Shown: positions 16,567 through 24,670, counted from the stretch's first letter. The stretch: 56,723 nucleotides of DNA from an uncultured Candidatus Saccharibacteria bacterium (GCA_937974295.1 CALBWN010000046.1:1-56723); one strand, 5' to 3'. Notes: a model not told the origin generated them from the letters alone. Program-made: numbers and translations.

Positions 16567-17718
16567 CTACTTCTGACGCCGAGCCGTCTCCACCACCATT
16601 TGCGCTACATCGCGAGCGGCATGAGGGCGTGCATAGGTGTGGAGGCGCTGAGCGAGCTGCTGACGCTGCGCAGGGTCGCGCACGAGGGTAAGAATGGCCT
16701 GGCTAAGGGCGTCACTCTGCTCTAGGGCGTCGTCTTGCAAGACCAGCGCAGCCTTGGCCTCGGCATAGATGGCGGCATTTTTGCGTTGGTCGCCCAGGTG
16801 ATGGGCCGGCACCAAGATAGCCGCCTGCGCGAGGCCAGCAAGCTCTTGTGTGAAGGTGGCACTAGCGCGAGACACCACGACATCGGCTGCGCCAAGCAGT
16901 TGCGCCATATGCTCAAAAACGAAGGGTACACAATGAAAATCAGGGTGCTGCGGCGCTTTGGCCCGGGCGGCATCGTAATTGCCTTTGCCCGCTACCAGAT
17001 AAACCTGCATGCCAGCAGCCAGCAGCTCATCGGCAGCGCGCAGCACCGCGTGATTGATAATAGCCGAGCCAAGACCACCACCGGTAGCAACGACTAATGG
17101 CTTGTTTGGATCAAGCGAGAAGGTCTGCCGTGCCTGCTGCCGCTGCGCTGGGGTGAGTGGACGAAAATCAGCGCCAATCGGCACCCCCACATAGCGGCTA
17201 CGCGATGCTGGATAGTGATAATGCTTGAGTGGCCAGCCTGTAGCAATCGCTGCTGCCCAGCGTGCCATCACACGGTTGGTCAGGCCAGGGCGAGCATCGG
17301 AGTCGTGAATCATTACTGGCACGCGTAGGCAGCGTGCCGCAATGCCAACCGGCAAGCACACAAACCCCCCCTTGGCAAAGATCACGTCTGGCCGCCAGCG
17401 CAGCACCAGCCAGAGGCTCTGACATACGCCAGCCAGGATCTTAAAGATATCAAGTATATTAGCCAGGACGATACTTGGCATAAGCAACTGGCGCAGCACA
17501 CTGAGGTGCTGGTAGCGCCGGAACTTGCCCGCAGCGATTGTCCGCACCCGCACTGGCACTGCAGCGCGCTGCATGAGCCCGCGCGATTGGCTAGCGAAGG
17601 CCTTATCGCAGACGAAGGTCACCTGCATATCGGGCTGGAGGGCTGCGATTTCATTAATGACGGCGACGACCGGCGTAACGTGCCCGCCCGATCCACCGCC
17701 GACTGCCAGTAGCTTCAT
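16567..17718 (-). CDS. murG: MurG, lipid II-forming GlcNAc transferase
   Basis: A 383-residue protein from the ATG at 17718, which has AAGGAG six nt upstream (the frame is open further upstream, into ftsW). The N-terminal GGGSGGHVTP is the first glycine-rich loop of MurG, and VVATGGGLGS, VPFVFEHM, DVVVSRASATFTQELAGL and LVPAHHLGDQRKNA follow in the C-terminal UDP-GlcNAc-binding half. MurG adds GlcNAc to lipid I on the inner membrane face to make lipid II. The length is slightly above the usual 355. The start lies 65 nt inside the end of ftsW, an unusually long overlap. mraY, ftsW and murG adjacent in one transcript reflect the lipid II pathway. Confidence 0.95.
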   Translation of the reverse strand: MKLLAVGGGSGGHVTPVVAVINEIAALQPDMQVTFVCDKAFASQSRGLMQRAAVPVRVRTIAAGKFRRYQHLSVLRQLLMPSIVLANILDIFKILAGVCQSLWLVLRWRPDVIFAKGGFVCLPVGIAARCLRVPVMIHDSDARPGLTNRVMARWAAAIATGWPLKHYHYPASRSRYVGVPIGADFRPLTPAQRQQARQTFSLDPNKPLVVATGGGLGSAIINHAVLRAADELLAAGMQVYLVAGKGNYDAARAKAPQHPDFHCVPFVFEHMAQLLGAADVVVSRASATFTQELAGLAQAAILVPAHHLGDQRKNAAIYAEAKAALVLQDDALEQSDALSQAILTLVRDPAQRQQLAQRLHTYARPHAARDVAQMVVETARRQK

Positions 17719-19012
17719 GAGAGGTCTCCTTTTCGTTGATTGGTTGGTAAGCTGCCTGGCGTGATAATTGGAAGGCCAGGCCAAGCGCACCAGCAATAAA
17801 TACCATACTGGTACCACCAAAGCTCAGCAATGGCAGCGTAATACCCGTCAGCGGGAAGACTCCAATCATCGACGCTACATTTAGCATAACATGTGCGCCC
17901 AGCCAGCCAAAGACTCCAGCTACCACCAGGCGCATTGTCATATCGGGCAAACGCTCGGCAATCCTCAGCAAGCGCAGTAGCAGCGCTGCAAACAACGCCA
18001 GCACGACTACCGCCCCCACAAAGCCAAACGTCTCACCAATGATGGCAAAGACTGAGTCATTAATCGCCTCGGGCAGGTAACCCGTCGCTTGGATGCTGTT
18101 GCCAATACCTAGGCCAAATAACCCACCTGTACCCAGCGCAATCTTCGCATTCTTGATGTGGTAGCCATCATCATTGCTGCTGGCGGCGTGGTCATCCCCC
18201 TGGAAGAAGGTCGCCACCCGCTCCATGCGGTGCGGCGCAATAACAATGAGCAGCAGCACTAGCGCCACACAGCCCGCCGCTAGGTAGCCCAGCCAGCGCC
18301 AGCTCATGCCACTCATCACCAGCATGCATGCCACCATGGCAGTGAGCGCCAGGCCCGTGCCCATATCCTTTTGCAAAAATATCACGAAGAAAAGCGCTGC
18401 GCACATCATAATTACCATGGGGATGATCGTTTGATGGAGGTCGTTTATCACCCCCTGGCGCGCCCGTGTGCCGAGGAAGAGCGCCATATAGATAAGCATG
18501 CCAAACTTCAGCATCTCGGCTGGCTGGAAGCTCCCTAGCGGCCCCAGCGAGAACCAGCGACACGCCCCAAGGCTGCACTGAGCAATCGCCGAGACATGCA
18601 GCATATTACCAAGGACAAACAACAGCGCACACAGCACAAAACCACTCGCTAGCAGCGTACCCGCCTTCTGGCGCAGCCACGCAAAGGGCACGAGCGACAA
18701 CCCCACAAAAGCGCTAATTGACAGGAGCAAGCTCACCGTCTGCTTGATGGCAAAGTAGCCATCAGTGTAGTAGTTGGTGTTGTGCGCTGCATTGAGCACA
18801 TTGGCGCGCTGTGGGCCAATGGCATACATCACTACTAGGCCCAGCAGCATGAGCAGCCCCACCCAGAGGATAATCTGATAATCCGGCCGGTGCAAACGCG
18901 GCACAGCGACAGATGGAGCGGAGGCAGCACTACGTTGCTCGCGGCGCACTGGCTGAGCTGACCGAGCCGAAGCCGATCGGTGAGCAGCACGAGTGCGGCG
19001 AGCAGCAGCCAT
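17654..19012 (-). CDS. ftsW: FtsW, SEDS-family peptidoglycan polymerase
   Basis: A 452-residue protein. The ATG at 19012 follows the mraY stop by one nt. A 50-residue basic N-terminus precedes about ten membrane helices (from IILWVGLLMLLGLVVMYAIG). SEDS motifs include FQPAEMLKFGML (extracytoplasmic Pro-Ala-Glu region), FVIFLQKDMGTGL and, near the end, FPLTGITLPLLSFGGTSM, the strongly conserved Pro-Leu/Ser-Phe-Gly-Gly region. FtsW polymerises lipid II at the septum together with FtsI. The last 21 codons overlap murG in another frame; the polar tail encoded there is probably not functionally important. Assignment to FtsW and not RodA rests on operon position. Confidence 0.95.
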   Translation of the reverse strand: MAAARRTRAAHRSASARSAQPVRREQRSAASAPSVAVPRLHRPDYQIILWVGLLMLLGLVVMYAIGPQRANVLNAAHNTNYYTDGYFAIKQTVSLLLSISAFVGLSLVPFAWLRQKAGTLLASGFVLCALLFVLGNMLHVSAIAQCSLGACRWFSLGPLGSFQPAEMLKFGMLIYMALFLGTRARQGVINDLHQTIIPMVIMMCAALFFVIFLQKDMGTGLALTAMVACMLVMSGMSWRWLGYLAAGCVALVLLLIVIAPHRMERVATFFQGDDHAASSNDDGYHIKNAKIALGTGGLFGLGIGNSIQATGYLPEAINDSVFAIIGETFGFVGAVVVLALFAALLLRLLRIAERLPDMTMRLVVAGVFGWLGAHVMLNVASMIGVFPLTGITLPLLSFGGTSMVFIAGALGLAFQLSRQAAYQPINEKETSHEATGSRRWIGRARYAGRRRH

Positions 19013-19013
19013 T

Positions 19014-20042
19014 CTAGATGTGTCCCCCACCCAGCGCCATCATCAGGCCAATAAAGCCTGTCACGCAAGAGATCACCCAGAAACGCATCGTCACCTTCAC
19101 CTCTGGCCAACCAACTGCTTGGAAGTGCTGGTGAATTGGTGCTGAGATAAACACCTTACGGTGAAAGAACTTCTTACTCAGGATCTGAATCAAGCTCGAG
19201 CCCGCCTCTACCACAAACAGCACACCAATGACCGGCAGCAAAAACAGCGTATTCGTCAGCATCGCCACGACGCCTAGGCTCGTCCCAAAGGCAAAGCTCC
19301 CCACGTCGCCCATAAAGAACCGTGCTGGATAGATATTAAACCACAAGTAGCTCAGCAGCACTCCCACTACAGTGAAGCAAAAGCCCGCCAGCTGCAAATG
19401 CCCCTGTAGTAAGGCAATCACCCCGAAGATGCAATAGCTCACCGCCAGCAGTCCACCGGCCAAACCATCCAGGCCATCGCTAATATTCACTGCATTGCCA
19501 GTTGCTACCACCGCAAAAATAAAGAGTGGGACAATCCACGGGCCGAGCTGCCAGTCGCCAAAGTACGGCACATGCACTGTTGTATAGCCCAGCTTAACGT
19601 AGAAAAACCAGGCCAGTACTGCCGCCATTACCGCGATCATTGAGAACTTCAGCCAGGCACGCAAGCCTGCCGAGCCCGAGCCATCACTGTTGATATTGAT
19701 CACATCGTCCAGCAGCCCCACTGCCCCACCACCAAGCAATGCCGCTAGTGGGAGCCAAGTCTGGGCTCGGTCGAGATTAAACCCCAGCGTCACCACAGCA
19801 ATGGCCACAATGCCAACCATCCCTGCCATCGTGGGGATGTTGCGCGTAAATTTATCGGCATGCAGCTTGGTAAAGACCGTCAATTCCTCACCCGTTGTGC
19901 TAGCGGCCCGTTGTTTTTTCCAAAACTTATAACGATACGCAAAGTAGGTGTAGAGCGGCGTGAGGGCCATCGCCAGCAAAAAGGCCGCGACGCTGAGAAG
20001 AAATGTCGCGTTGAGCTCGCGAACGAGTGTGGTGAGGTTCAT
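19014..20042 (-). CDS. mraY: MraY, phospho-MurNAc-pentapeptide translocase
   Basis: A 342-residue protein from the ATG at 20042, which shares a nucleotide with the ftsI stop (TAATG). It is strongly hydrophobic, with about ten helices. Diagnostic sites are PTMAGMVG, LGLLDDVIN (catalytic Asp pair), NAVNISDGLDGLAGG (cofactor and substrate loop), FMGDVGSFAFG and FISAPIHQHFQAVGWPE. MraY attaches phospho-MurNAc-pentapeptide to undecaprenyl phosphate, making lipid I. It sits between ftsI and ftsW, the conserved order. The enzyme implies that the cell makes or acquires UDP-MurNAc-pentapeptide, although no Mur ligase lies in the window. Confidence 0.96.
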   Translation of the reverse strand: MNLTTLVRELNATFLLSVAAFLLAMALTPLYTYFAYRYKFWKKQRAASTTGEELTVFTKLHADKFTRNIPTMAGMVGIVAIAVVTLGFNLDRAQTWLPLAALLGGGAVGLLDDVININSDGSGSAGLRAWLKFSMIAVMAAVLAWFFYVKLGYTTVHVPYFGDWQLGPWIVPLFIFAVVATGNAVNISDGLDGLAGGLLAVSYCIFGVIALLQGHLQLAGFCFTVVGVLLSYLWFNIYPARFFMGDVGSFAFGTSLGVVAMLTNTLFLLPVIGVLFVVEAGSSLIQILSKKFFHRKVFISAPIHQHFQAVGWPEVKVTMRFWVISCVTGFIGLMMALGGGHI

Positions 20043-21796
20043 TATGGTGTGTGTCCTTTCGGCTCGAGCTTCATGTAGTCGAGCAACCAATTAGATATAT
20101 CCGTGAAAATCGGGTGAGCGTCTCGACCCCCCTGCATATTCAGCCCTTTGCCCGAAACCTCCACCATAATAACATACGCTGGTGTTTTGCCAACCTCCCC
20201 ACCAAAACCGAGGTACGTGCCAATGGTTTGGTTGGAAATATACTTGCCGTCTTTGATGGTTTGCGATGTGCCCGTCTTGCCGCCAATGTAGAATCCCGCG
20301 CGGTCGCCACCCGCATAAAAGGCCTGGCGCGCTTGGTGCACCATCTCGCGCACAGTGGCGGATGATTGCGGCTTGATGACATGAGCATACGAAGCTTTGC
20401 GCGCAGCCTTGGCAAAGGTACCATTGTCGTCAATCGTCCCCGCAATGACGGTGGGGCTATAGTACGTCCCACCATTGATAATCGCACTAAAGCCAGCCGA
20501 GACCTGCAGCATCGTCGCATCCATCCCCTGGCCAAAGGACATATTAGAGTAGCGCACTGCATTGCCCTGCTGTTGGGTGGGCGAGATGATATTACCCTTA
20601 GCCTCACCAGCCAGCTCTATCCCCGTCAGTTGCCCAAGACGAAAGCGCTTGTGGAAGTAATCGTACATCGTGTCGCGCGCCTGGCGAGTGATATAGCTGC
20701 CATTGCCCAAGCGCTGCGCAACGGTGACCATACCAGTATTGAGCGACCAATTGAGGGCGTGCTGCATGGTAATGTTGCCCGTCTGGCCTTTGCTGGCATT
20801 GCCGATGGTGATGTCGTCTACCTTGATGCTGTCGGTATTATTGTACGTCGTTTGCGGCGTGATGACCCCTTTGTCGATGCCCGTCGCCACTGTAAATGTC
20901 TTGATGTCGGAGCCCGGCTCGTATGGCGTGGTGATGGTGTTGTTGTTGAGCGCAGCGACGCTTTTGATCGTCTTGAGGTTGGACGGGTCGTAGGTGGGAA
21001 GGTTGGCCATGGCCAAGACCTGGCCATTCTGTGGGTTCATCACGACGGCACTGACATCGGTAGCGCCACTGCGCTTAGCTCCATCGACAAGCGCTTGCTC
21101 TACCCTCGTCTGGATGTTGCGATCGATCGTCAGCACCATGTTGGTCCCATTCTTGGCAGGCTGGTTGATGTTCGTCCGGCCTATCGTCAGCGGCACCGAG
21201 CGGATATCCGTCACCGTCTTAAGCACTCCATCTGTGCCGCGCAGCTTATCATCATTGGCCTGTTCGAAGCCATACTTCCCCTTACCCTCGGCATCGACAA
21301 AGCCCAGTACTTGGCTAGCCAGCTGTCCTTCTGGGTAGACGCGCTGGCTCATCGCATCAAAGCCCACCCCAGCGAGGTTCTCCTTTTTGATAAGTTCAGC
21401 TTGCTTACGGCTCACCTTGGTAGCAAGCACTTGGTAGCGGCTTGGCTTGCGCGTAATATACTGGCGAAAGTTCTCACGCACATTGCCGCCAGCTACCTGG
21501 TTGAGCACCGTTACGATCTTATCTGCGTCTGTCACAGCCATTGGGTCGGCCCACACGGTATAGACCGTCTCATTCATGACAAGCTTGGCGGGAGTAGTGC
21601 CATCCATCGTGTATATCTCACCGCGCTGGGCACGCAGGCGAAATTGCTTGACTTGCTCGCTATCAGCCTGCGACACATAATAATCGTGCTGCAGCAACTG
21701 CACATACCCCAGACGCAGCACAAACACCACAAGCAGCCCGCCGAGCACAGTGGCGAGCGCCTGAGCGCGTGGCGTAGCAAGATGGCGCTGCAGCAT
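20042..21796 (-). CDS. ftsI: FtsI/PBP class B transpeptidase
   Basis: A 584-residue protein. One N-terminal helix (ALATVLGGLLVVFVLRLGYV) anchors it. The non-catalytic dimerisation domain includes RGEIYTMDGTTPA. The transpeptidase domain has Ser296-x-x-Lys299 (PGSDIKTF), the SxN motif Ser351-Leu-Asn353 and Lys507-Thr-Gly509 (GGKTGTSQ), all intact. It cross-links septal peptidoglycan with FtsW and is a beta-lactam target. The first motif reads SDIK where most relatives have S(T/V)FK, a mild variant. No PASTA domains are visible. It lies directly after ftsL with a three-nt gap and overlaps the mraY start by one nt. Confidence 0.95.
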   Translation of the reverse strand: MLQRHLATPRAQALATVLGGLLVVFVLRLGYVQLLQHDYYVSQADSEQVKQFRLRAQRGEIYTMDGTTPAKLVMNETVYTVWADPMAVTDADKIVTVLNQVAGGNVRENFRQYITRKPSRYQVLATKVSRKQAELIKKENLAGVGFDAMSQRVYPEGQLASQVLGFVDAEGKGKYGFEQANDDKLRGTDGVLKTVTDIRSVPLTIGRTNINQPAKNGTNMVLTIDRNIQTRVEQALVDGAKRSGATDVSAVVMNPQNGQVLAMANLPTYDPSNLKTIKSVAALNNNTITTPYEPGSDIKTFTVATGIDKGVITPQTTYNNTDSIKVDDITIGNASKGQTGNITMQHALNWSLNTGMVTVAQRLGNGSYITRQARDTMYDYFHKRFRLGQLTGIELAGEAKGNIISPTQQQGNAVRYSNMSFGQGMDATMLQVSAGFSAIINGGTYYSPTVIAGTIDDNGTFAKAARKASYAHVIKPQSSATVREMVHQARQAFYAGGDRAGFYIGGKTGTSQTIKDGKYISNQTIGTYLGFGGEVGKTPAYVIMVEVSGKGLNMQGGRDAHPIFTDISNWLLDYMKLEPKGHTP

Positions 21797-21799
21797 GGG

Positions 21800-22153
21800 C
21801 TACTCGCTGGCGTACGCTGTATTGGCTGGTGTTGTCATCGTTTTAGCCACACTACTACCCTGCACTTCCTTAAGGGCGGTCAGGCGGGCGTTATCGACCT
21901 CTAGGTCCTTCTTTTGCTCACTCAGGGCAGAGATCTTGTCGTCAATCTTGCTGGCCTCATAGCCATAGCTTACCGTGTGTGTTGCCTGCGCCAGATATAT
22001 CAAGCCAAGGATGGTGATAAGGAGGGCAATCAGCACTGTGTGGGTGATTGGCCCAAGTTTGATAGCCGAAGCAAAAGCAACGGTGTTGCGGTTGCGCTTC
22101 CAGGTGCTCTGGCGTCGACTATTAAATTGCATTGTCCGTGTGTAGGTTGTCAT
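21800..22153 (-). CDS. ftsL: FtsL-like division protein
   Basis: A 117-residue protein with a basic 30-residue cytoplasmic N-terminus, one membrane helix (ITHTVLIALLITILGLIYLAQ) and a coiled-coil stretch (SKIDDKISALSEQKKDLEVDNARL). This is the FtsL/FtsB topology of the trimeric FtsQLB complex that activates FtsW-FtsI. Sequence conservation is always poor in this family. The position between rsmH and ftsI, exactly where ftsL normally lies, supports the call. The ATG at 22153 lies 101 nt after a small ORF and a hairpin. Confidence 0.85.
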   Translation of the reverse strand: MTTYTRTMQFNSRRQSTWKRNRNTVAFASAIKLGPITHTVLIALLITILGLIYLAQATHTVSYGYEASKIDDKISALSEQKKDLEVDNARLTALKEVQGSSVAKTMTTPANTAYASE

Positions 22154-22208
22154 TGTGGTGGTGTTTGTGTTGTTTAGCGTTGGTATGGGGTCGTTTCTAG
22201 GTCTAGGT

Positions 22209-22230
22209 GGGGCGGATAGCGCGCCGCCCC
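22209..22230 (-). other. GC-rich hairpin between the small ORF and ftsL
   Basis: GGGGCGG pairs with CCGCCCC around an eight-nt loop. No U tract follows. It could stabilise or process the mRNA, or tune ftsL expression. Confidence 0.45.
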
Positions 22231-22253
22231 AGCGCGAGGTCTTAAGCCAAGGG

Positions 22254-22322
22254 CTATTTGCCGTGGCGGACCAATACGGTTGTCGTGATTGATTGATTTT
22301 GTACGGGGATACGAACTGGCAT
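22254..22322 (-). CDS. 22-residue small ORF in the division operon
   Basis: ATG at 22322, stop TAG at 22254-22256. A strong ribosome site (AAAAAAGGAG, seven nt before the ATG) follows the rsmH stop. The product begins MPVRIPVQNQSITTT and ends VLVRHGK; it is basic and beta-prone, with no membrane helix. The site strength argues that it is translated, either as a real microprotein or as a leader that couples ribosomes from rsmH to ftsL. It is too short for standard gene callers and I know of no family. Confidence 0.5.
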   Translation of the reverse strand: MPVRIPVQNQSITTTVLVRHGK

Positions 22323-22344
22323 GTCCCTACTCCTTTTTTGTTTT

Positions 22345-23235
22345 TTATATTTTTGCGGCGGCTCGCAGCTTGGCGCTGCGGGCACGCGGATTGTAAGCAT
22401 CGTCATGGCTGCCCGCGATCGGCTTTTTGGTGAGGATGCGCAGCTCGGCCTCGTACCCTGCCTGGCGCTGCTCCGCAAAGAAGCGCTTGACGAGCCGATC
22501 CTCGAGGCTATGGAAGCTAATCACTCCCACACGTCCACCAGTACGCAGCAAGGCTGGCACCAGCTGGAGCGTCTGCTCTACCTGCGTCAATTCATCATTG
22601 ACGGCGATGCGGACTGCCTGAAAGGTACGTGTGGCTGGATGGGTTTTGCCCCGCTTGCCACGGGTAGCGTGCTCGATGACGCGCGCGAGTTCTCCAGTAT
22701 TCGACAGTGGCTGGGCCGCGCAAATAGCAGCAGCATAGCGCCGTGCCACCACTGGCGGTTCTTCGCCGTAGCGAGTGATCAGTCGGGCAAGCTCTGCCTC
22801 TGCCATGTGGTTGACAATCTGCTCGGCAGTCATCGCCTGGCGTTGATCCATCCGCATATCAAGCGGGCCAGTGTGTGTAAAGGAAAACCCTCGGTCAGCT
22901 CGGTCGAGCTGTGGTGACGACACCCCCAAATCCAGCAGCAGCAAATCAAACTGCTCACCCTCGCGAACCAGCTGCTGTGCGGCCTGCAAAAAATCGCAAT
23001 GCATCAGCCGTGCGCCCTGCCCTGCCAAGCTACCAAGCTGCGACAAAGCATACTGGTCGCGATCGACCAAACACGCTGTGGTATACGTCTGGGTCTGCTC
23101 GAGAATCGCTGTGGCATGGCCGCCATACCCCGCCGTCAGGTCGAGATAGCGCTCACCTGGACGTGGCTGGAGCTGGGCCAACACTGCCTCCAGCAATACC
23201 GGAACATGAAGTGGTGGATGTGCTTTGATACTCAT
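22345..23235 (-). CDS. rsmH: RsmH (MraW), 16S rRNA m4C1402 methyltransferase
   Basis: A 296-residue class I methyltransferase. HVPVLLEAVLAQL, then YLDLTAGYGGHATAIL (SAM motif I), LVDRDQYAL, LLLDLGVSSPQLDRADRGFSF and PLDMRMDQ are RsmH signatures, and the C-terminus has GRVGVISFHSLEDRLVK. The enzyme methylates N4 of C1402 in 16S rRNA at the decoding site. The length is slightly shorter than the usual 310. A weak TACCAT ends nine nt before the ATG at 23235, so it may have its own start in addition to read-through from mraZ about 600 nt upstream. The gap to mraZ holds the repeated structured element listed next. Confidence 0.96.
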   Translation of the reverse strand: MSIKAHPPLHVPVLLEAVLAQLQPRPGERYLDLTAGYGGHATAILEQTQTYTTACLVDRDQYALSQLGSLAGQGARLMHCDFLQAAQQLVREGEQFDLLLLDLGVSSPQLDRADRGFSFTHTGPLDMRMDQRQAMTAEQIVNHMAEAELARLITRYGEEPPVVARRYAAAICAAQPLSNTGELARVIEHATRGKRGKTHPATRTFQAVRIAVNDELTQVEQTLQLVPALLRTGGRVGVISFHSLEDRLVKRFFAEQRQAGYEAELRILTKKPIAGSHDDAYNPRARSAKLRAAAKI

Positions 23236-23332
23236 ACGTTTCTTATGGTAGCATAGTGAGCCATAATATTCTTGCCTGGTGGCACGCTATTATCATACTC
23301 ATATCTACAATGCAACAGCATACGGCTTCTCG

Positions 23333-23473
23333 CTTTGGTGGATCGGCCTGCTGCTGAGGGAGTGTGAGAATCTGTTGTTGTCCCAACAGATTCTCAGCCC
23401 AACGCAAGAGGTCGATACTCGGGGAGTGTCGACCCTTATAGAGTTCCCGAATGCAGTAGGCGATACACCAAAG
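23333..23473 (+). ncRNA. Structured element, copy A (three-way junction; strand uncertain)
   Basis: The closing stem pairs CTTTGGTG (23333-23340) with CACCAAAG (23466-23473) and GCCTGCTGC with GCAGTAGGC. Hairpin 2 is GAGAATCTGTT/AACAGATTCTC (23366-23395), 11 bp. Hairpin 3 is GGTCGATAC/GTGTCGACC (23410-23434). Junction segments GGAGTGTGA, CAGCCC, CAAGAG and CCCTTATAG recur in copy B, while stem bases differ in a compensating way. It lies between mraZ and rsmH in gene-free DNA. Orientation is given for the plus strand but is not proven. Confidence 0.65.
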
Positions 23474-23839
23474 CAATGTACGCTATTGTTTCTACAAAGA
23501 TACGCCCCGCTCAGGCTACTGCGAGATAGTCCGATGCGGGTTCGAGATCACCCACCTGGTAGCGAAACCTGTTTGTTTTCGCATAAAATGTGTTTGTTTT
23601 TGTTGACGATCTTTGCTTGTACTGGGCCGAGAGAGCCCGTCAAAGATCGTTTGAGAGACTTATGTGTATAATTGCCGTAGCAATTATGTGAGGTGGAGTT
23701 TTTGGGAGGTGTTTGTGAGGAAGGTGCGCCCGACGAGGTTTTGCGTGGGTCGGGTGCCCACATGGCTCACTACCAGATGGTCGATCTCGAGGATATCAGT
23801 TACACGTACTTGTTAAAGAGCGTCACAAAAACAGCCTTG

Positions 23840-24202
23840 CTACTCGGCCTGCTCCGGTGCCATGAGGCGCCAATACTGGCCAGCGCGCACCGCCACAACC
23901 TCGCGCGATATCCCAGCATAATCCAGCAGATGCTGCTCTACCGTTACCCTGCCCTGCTTCTGGTCCAGAGTGGCAGCAGTCTTGCCGCGCCGGAACTTGA
24001 CGTTGAGGTCGGCGACATGTTCATCCAGGATGCTACCTGTCAGTGCTGGCTCTACCTGGCTATCCCACACATCCTGCGCATACAGGTGGAGGTAGCTGCC
24101 AAAGCCGCGCGTCAGGACCACGCCGCTGGCAAACTCCGCCCGCAGCTCCGTCGGTATGGTGAGTCGACGCTTGTCATCCAGCTTGCGTTCGAAGTAATCC
24201 AT
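23840..24202 (-). CDS. mraZ: MraZ, transcription regulator of the division cluster
   Basis: A 120-residue protein with two SpoVT/AbrB-type repeats. The N-terminal repeat is MDYFERKLDDKRRLTIPTELR, and LTRGFGSYLHLY follows. The second has TLDQKQGRVTVEQHLLDYAGI and ends near WRLMAPEQ. MraZ binds direct repeats of a TGGG-type motif upstream of itself and represses or tunes the dcw operon. Such repeats lie 70-135 nt upstream here. The start at 24202 has AAGGA twelve nt upstream. The length is slightly below the usual 140-150. It heads the operon, although about 600 nt separate it from rsmH. Confidence 0.93.
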   Translation of the reverse strand: MDYFERKLDDKRRLTIPTELRAEFASGVVLTRGFGSYLHLYAQDVWDSQVEPALTGSILDEHVADLNVKFRRGKTAATLDQKQGRVTVEQHLLDYAGISREVVAVRAGQYWRLMAPEQAE

Positions 24203-24271
24203 GGGGTGTGGCGATCCTTACAGATGAATTATTTTGTTTTTGTGCAGTGGTGTTTGTTTTTCTCGTGGTTA

Positions 24272-24337
24272 CCCACTTTCTTCCACTACTCCCACTATAC
24301 TACCCACTCTCACCCACATGCAACCCCTTTTACCCAC
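24272..24337 (-). promoter_or_regulatory. MraZ-box array upstream of mraZ
   Basis: On the minus strand, GTGGG occurs at 24337, 24317, 24307, 24295 and 24276, with a degenerate copy near 24286 and a GGGG near 24327. The array therefore has nearly uniform 10-bp phasing over seven positions. MraZ is known to bind TGGGN direct repeats with about 10-bp spacing in its own promoter. Seven phased positions are more than the three or four described in model species. Confidence 0.75.
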
Positions 24338-24360
24338 GGTATTCCCCGCCGCGTCGGCGC

Positions 24361-24436
24361 TTATCCACAAATCTGTGGAAAAGCTCAACCAGTATCAGGG
24401 GTCAGCAGTTTTCCCCACGTTGCACAATGTGGATAA
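24361..24436. promoter_or_regulatory. Three DnaA boxes next to the MraZ-box array
   Basis: TTATCCACA at 24361-24369, TGTGGAAAA at 24374-24382 and TGTGGATAA at 24428-24436. Two are perfect consensus DnaA boxes and the third fits TTWTNCACA. They lie upstream of the MraZ boxes. This could link division-operon transcription to DnaA, or mark a replication-related site; no dnaA gene is near. Confidence 0.65.
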
Positions 24437-24560
24437 GAATAAGCGAGATTGCTGGGCATTTTACCCTGACTTAGACGCGCCTATAGCGAACATAACTTAC
24501 TATTTTATACGTACAAAAATAGAAAATACGCTGATTTTATGGCATTATAAGCAAAATAGC

Positions 24561-24589
24561 TTGACGCCGATCTCATATATTGATATATA
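24561..24589 (+). promoter_or_regulatory. Promoter of the 71-residue protein
   Basis: TTGACG (24561) and TATATA (24584) with exactly 17 bp between. AT-rich flanks. Confidence 0.7.
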
Positions 24590-24605
24590 TTAGCTTTTCA
24601 GCTCG

Positions 24606-24649
24606 CAGAGGTTCGTCTCAAAGGGCAAAAAGCAGCTCTTTGGCCTCTG
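24606..24649 (+). promoter_or_regulatory. Leader hairpin before the 71-residue protein
   Basis: CAGAGG/CCTCTG and CAAAG/CTTTG stack into one leader stem that ends just before the GGAAGGA ribosome site. A regulatory or stabilising role is possible. Confidence 0.45.
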
Positions 24650-24670
24650 GATCTCGGAAGGAATATCATC

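Noticed and set aside
20366..21904. 512-codon plus-strand frame opposite ftsI
   Set aside because: It lies fully antisense to a conserved gene and shows no family features; it is a by-product of codon bias.
23356..23400. TPP-riboswitch-like GGGCTGAGA on the minus strand of copy A
   Set aside because: The rest of the TPP aptamer (ACCCTTTGAACCTGAT-type segment) is missing and copy B lacks the match.
23536..23560. tRNA T-arm-like GGGTTCGAGATCACCC
   Set aside because: Loop length is wrong and no acceptor stem, anticodon arm or D-arm can be built around it.
23693..24436. 247-codon plus-strand frame over mraZ
   Set aside because: Antisense to mraZ and its operator region, no ribosome site, no family.
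24361..24436. Chromosomal replication origin
   Set aside because: Three DnaA boxes alone, without dnaA/dnaN/rpmH nearby or a clear AT-rich unwinding region, are too little.
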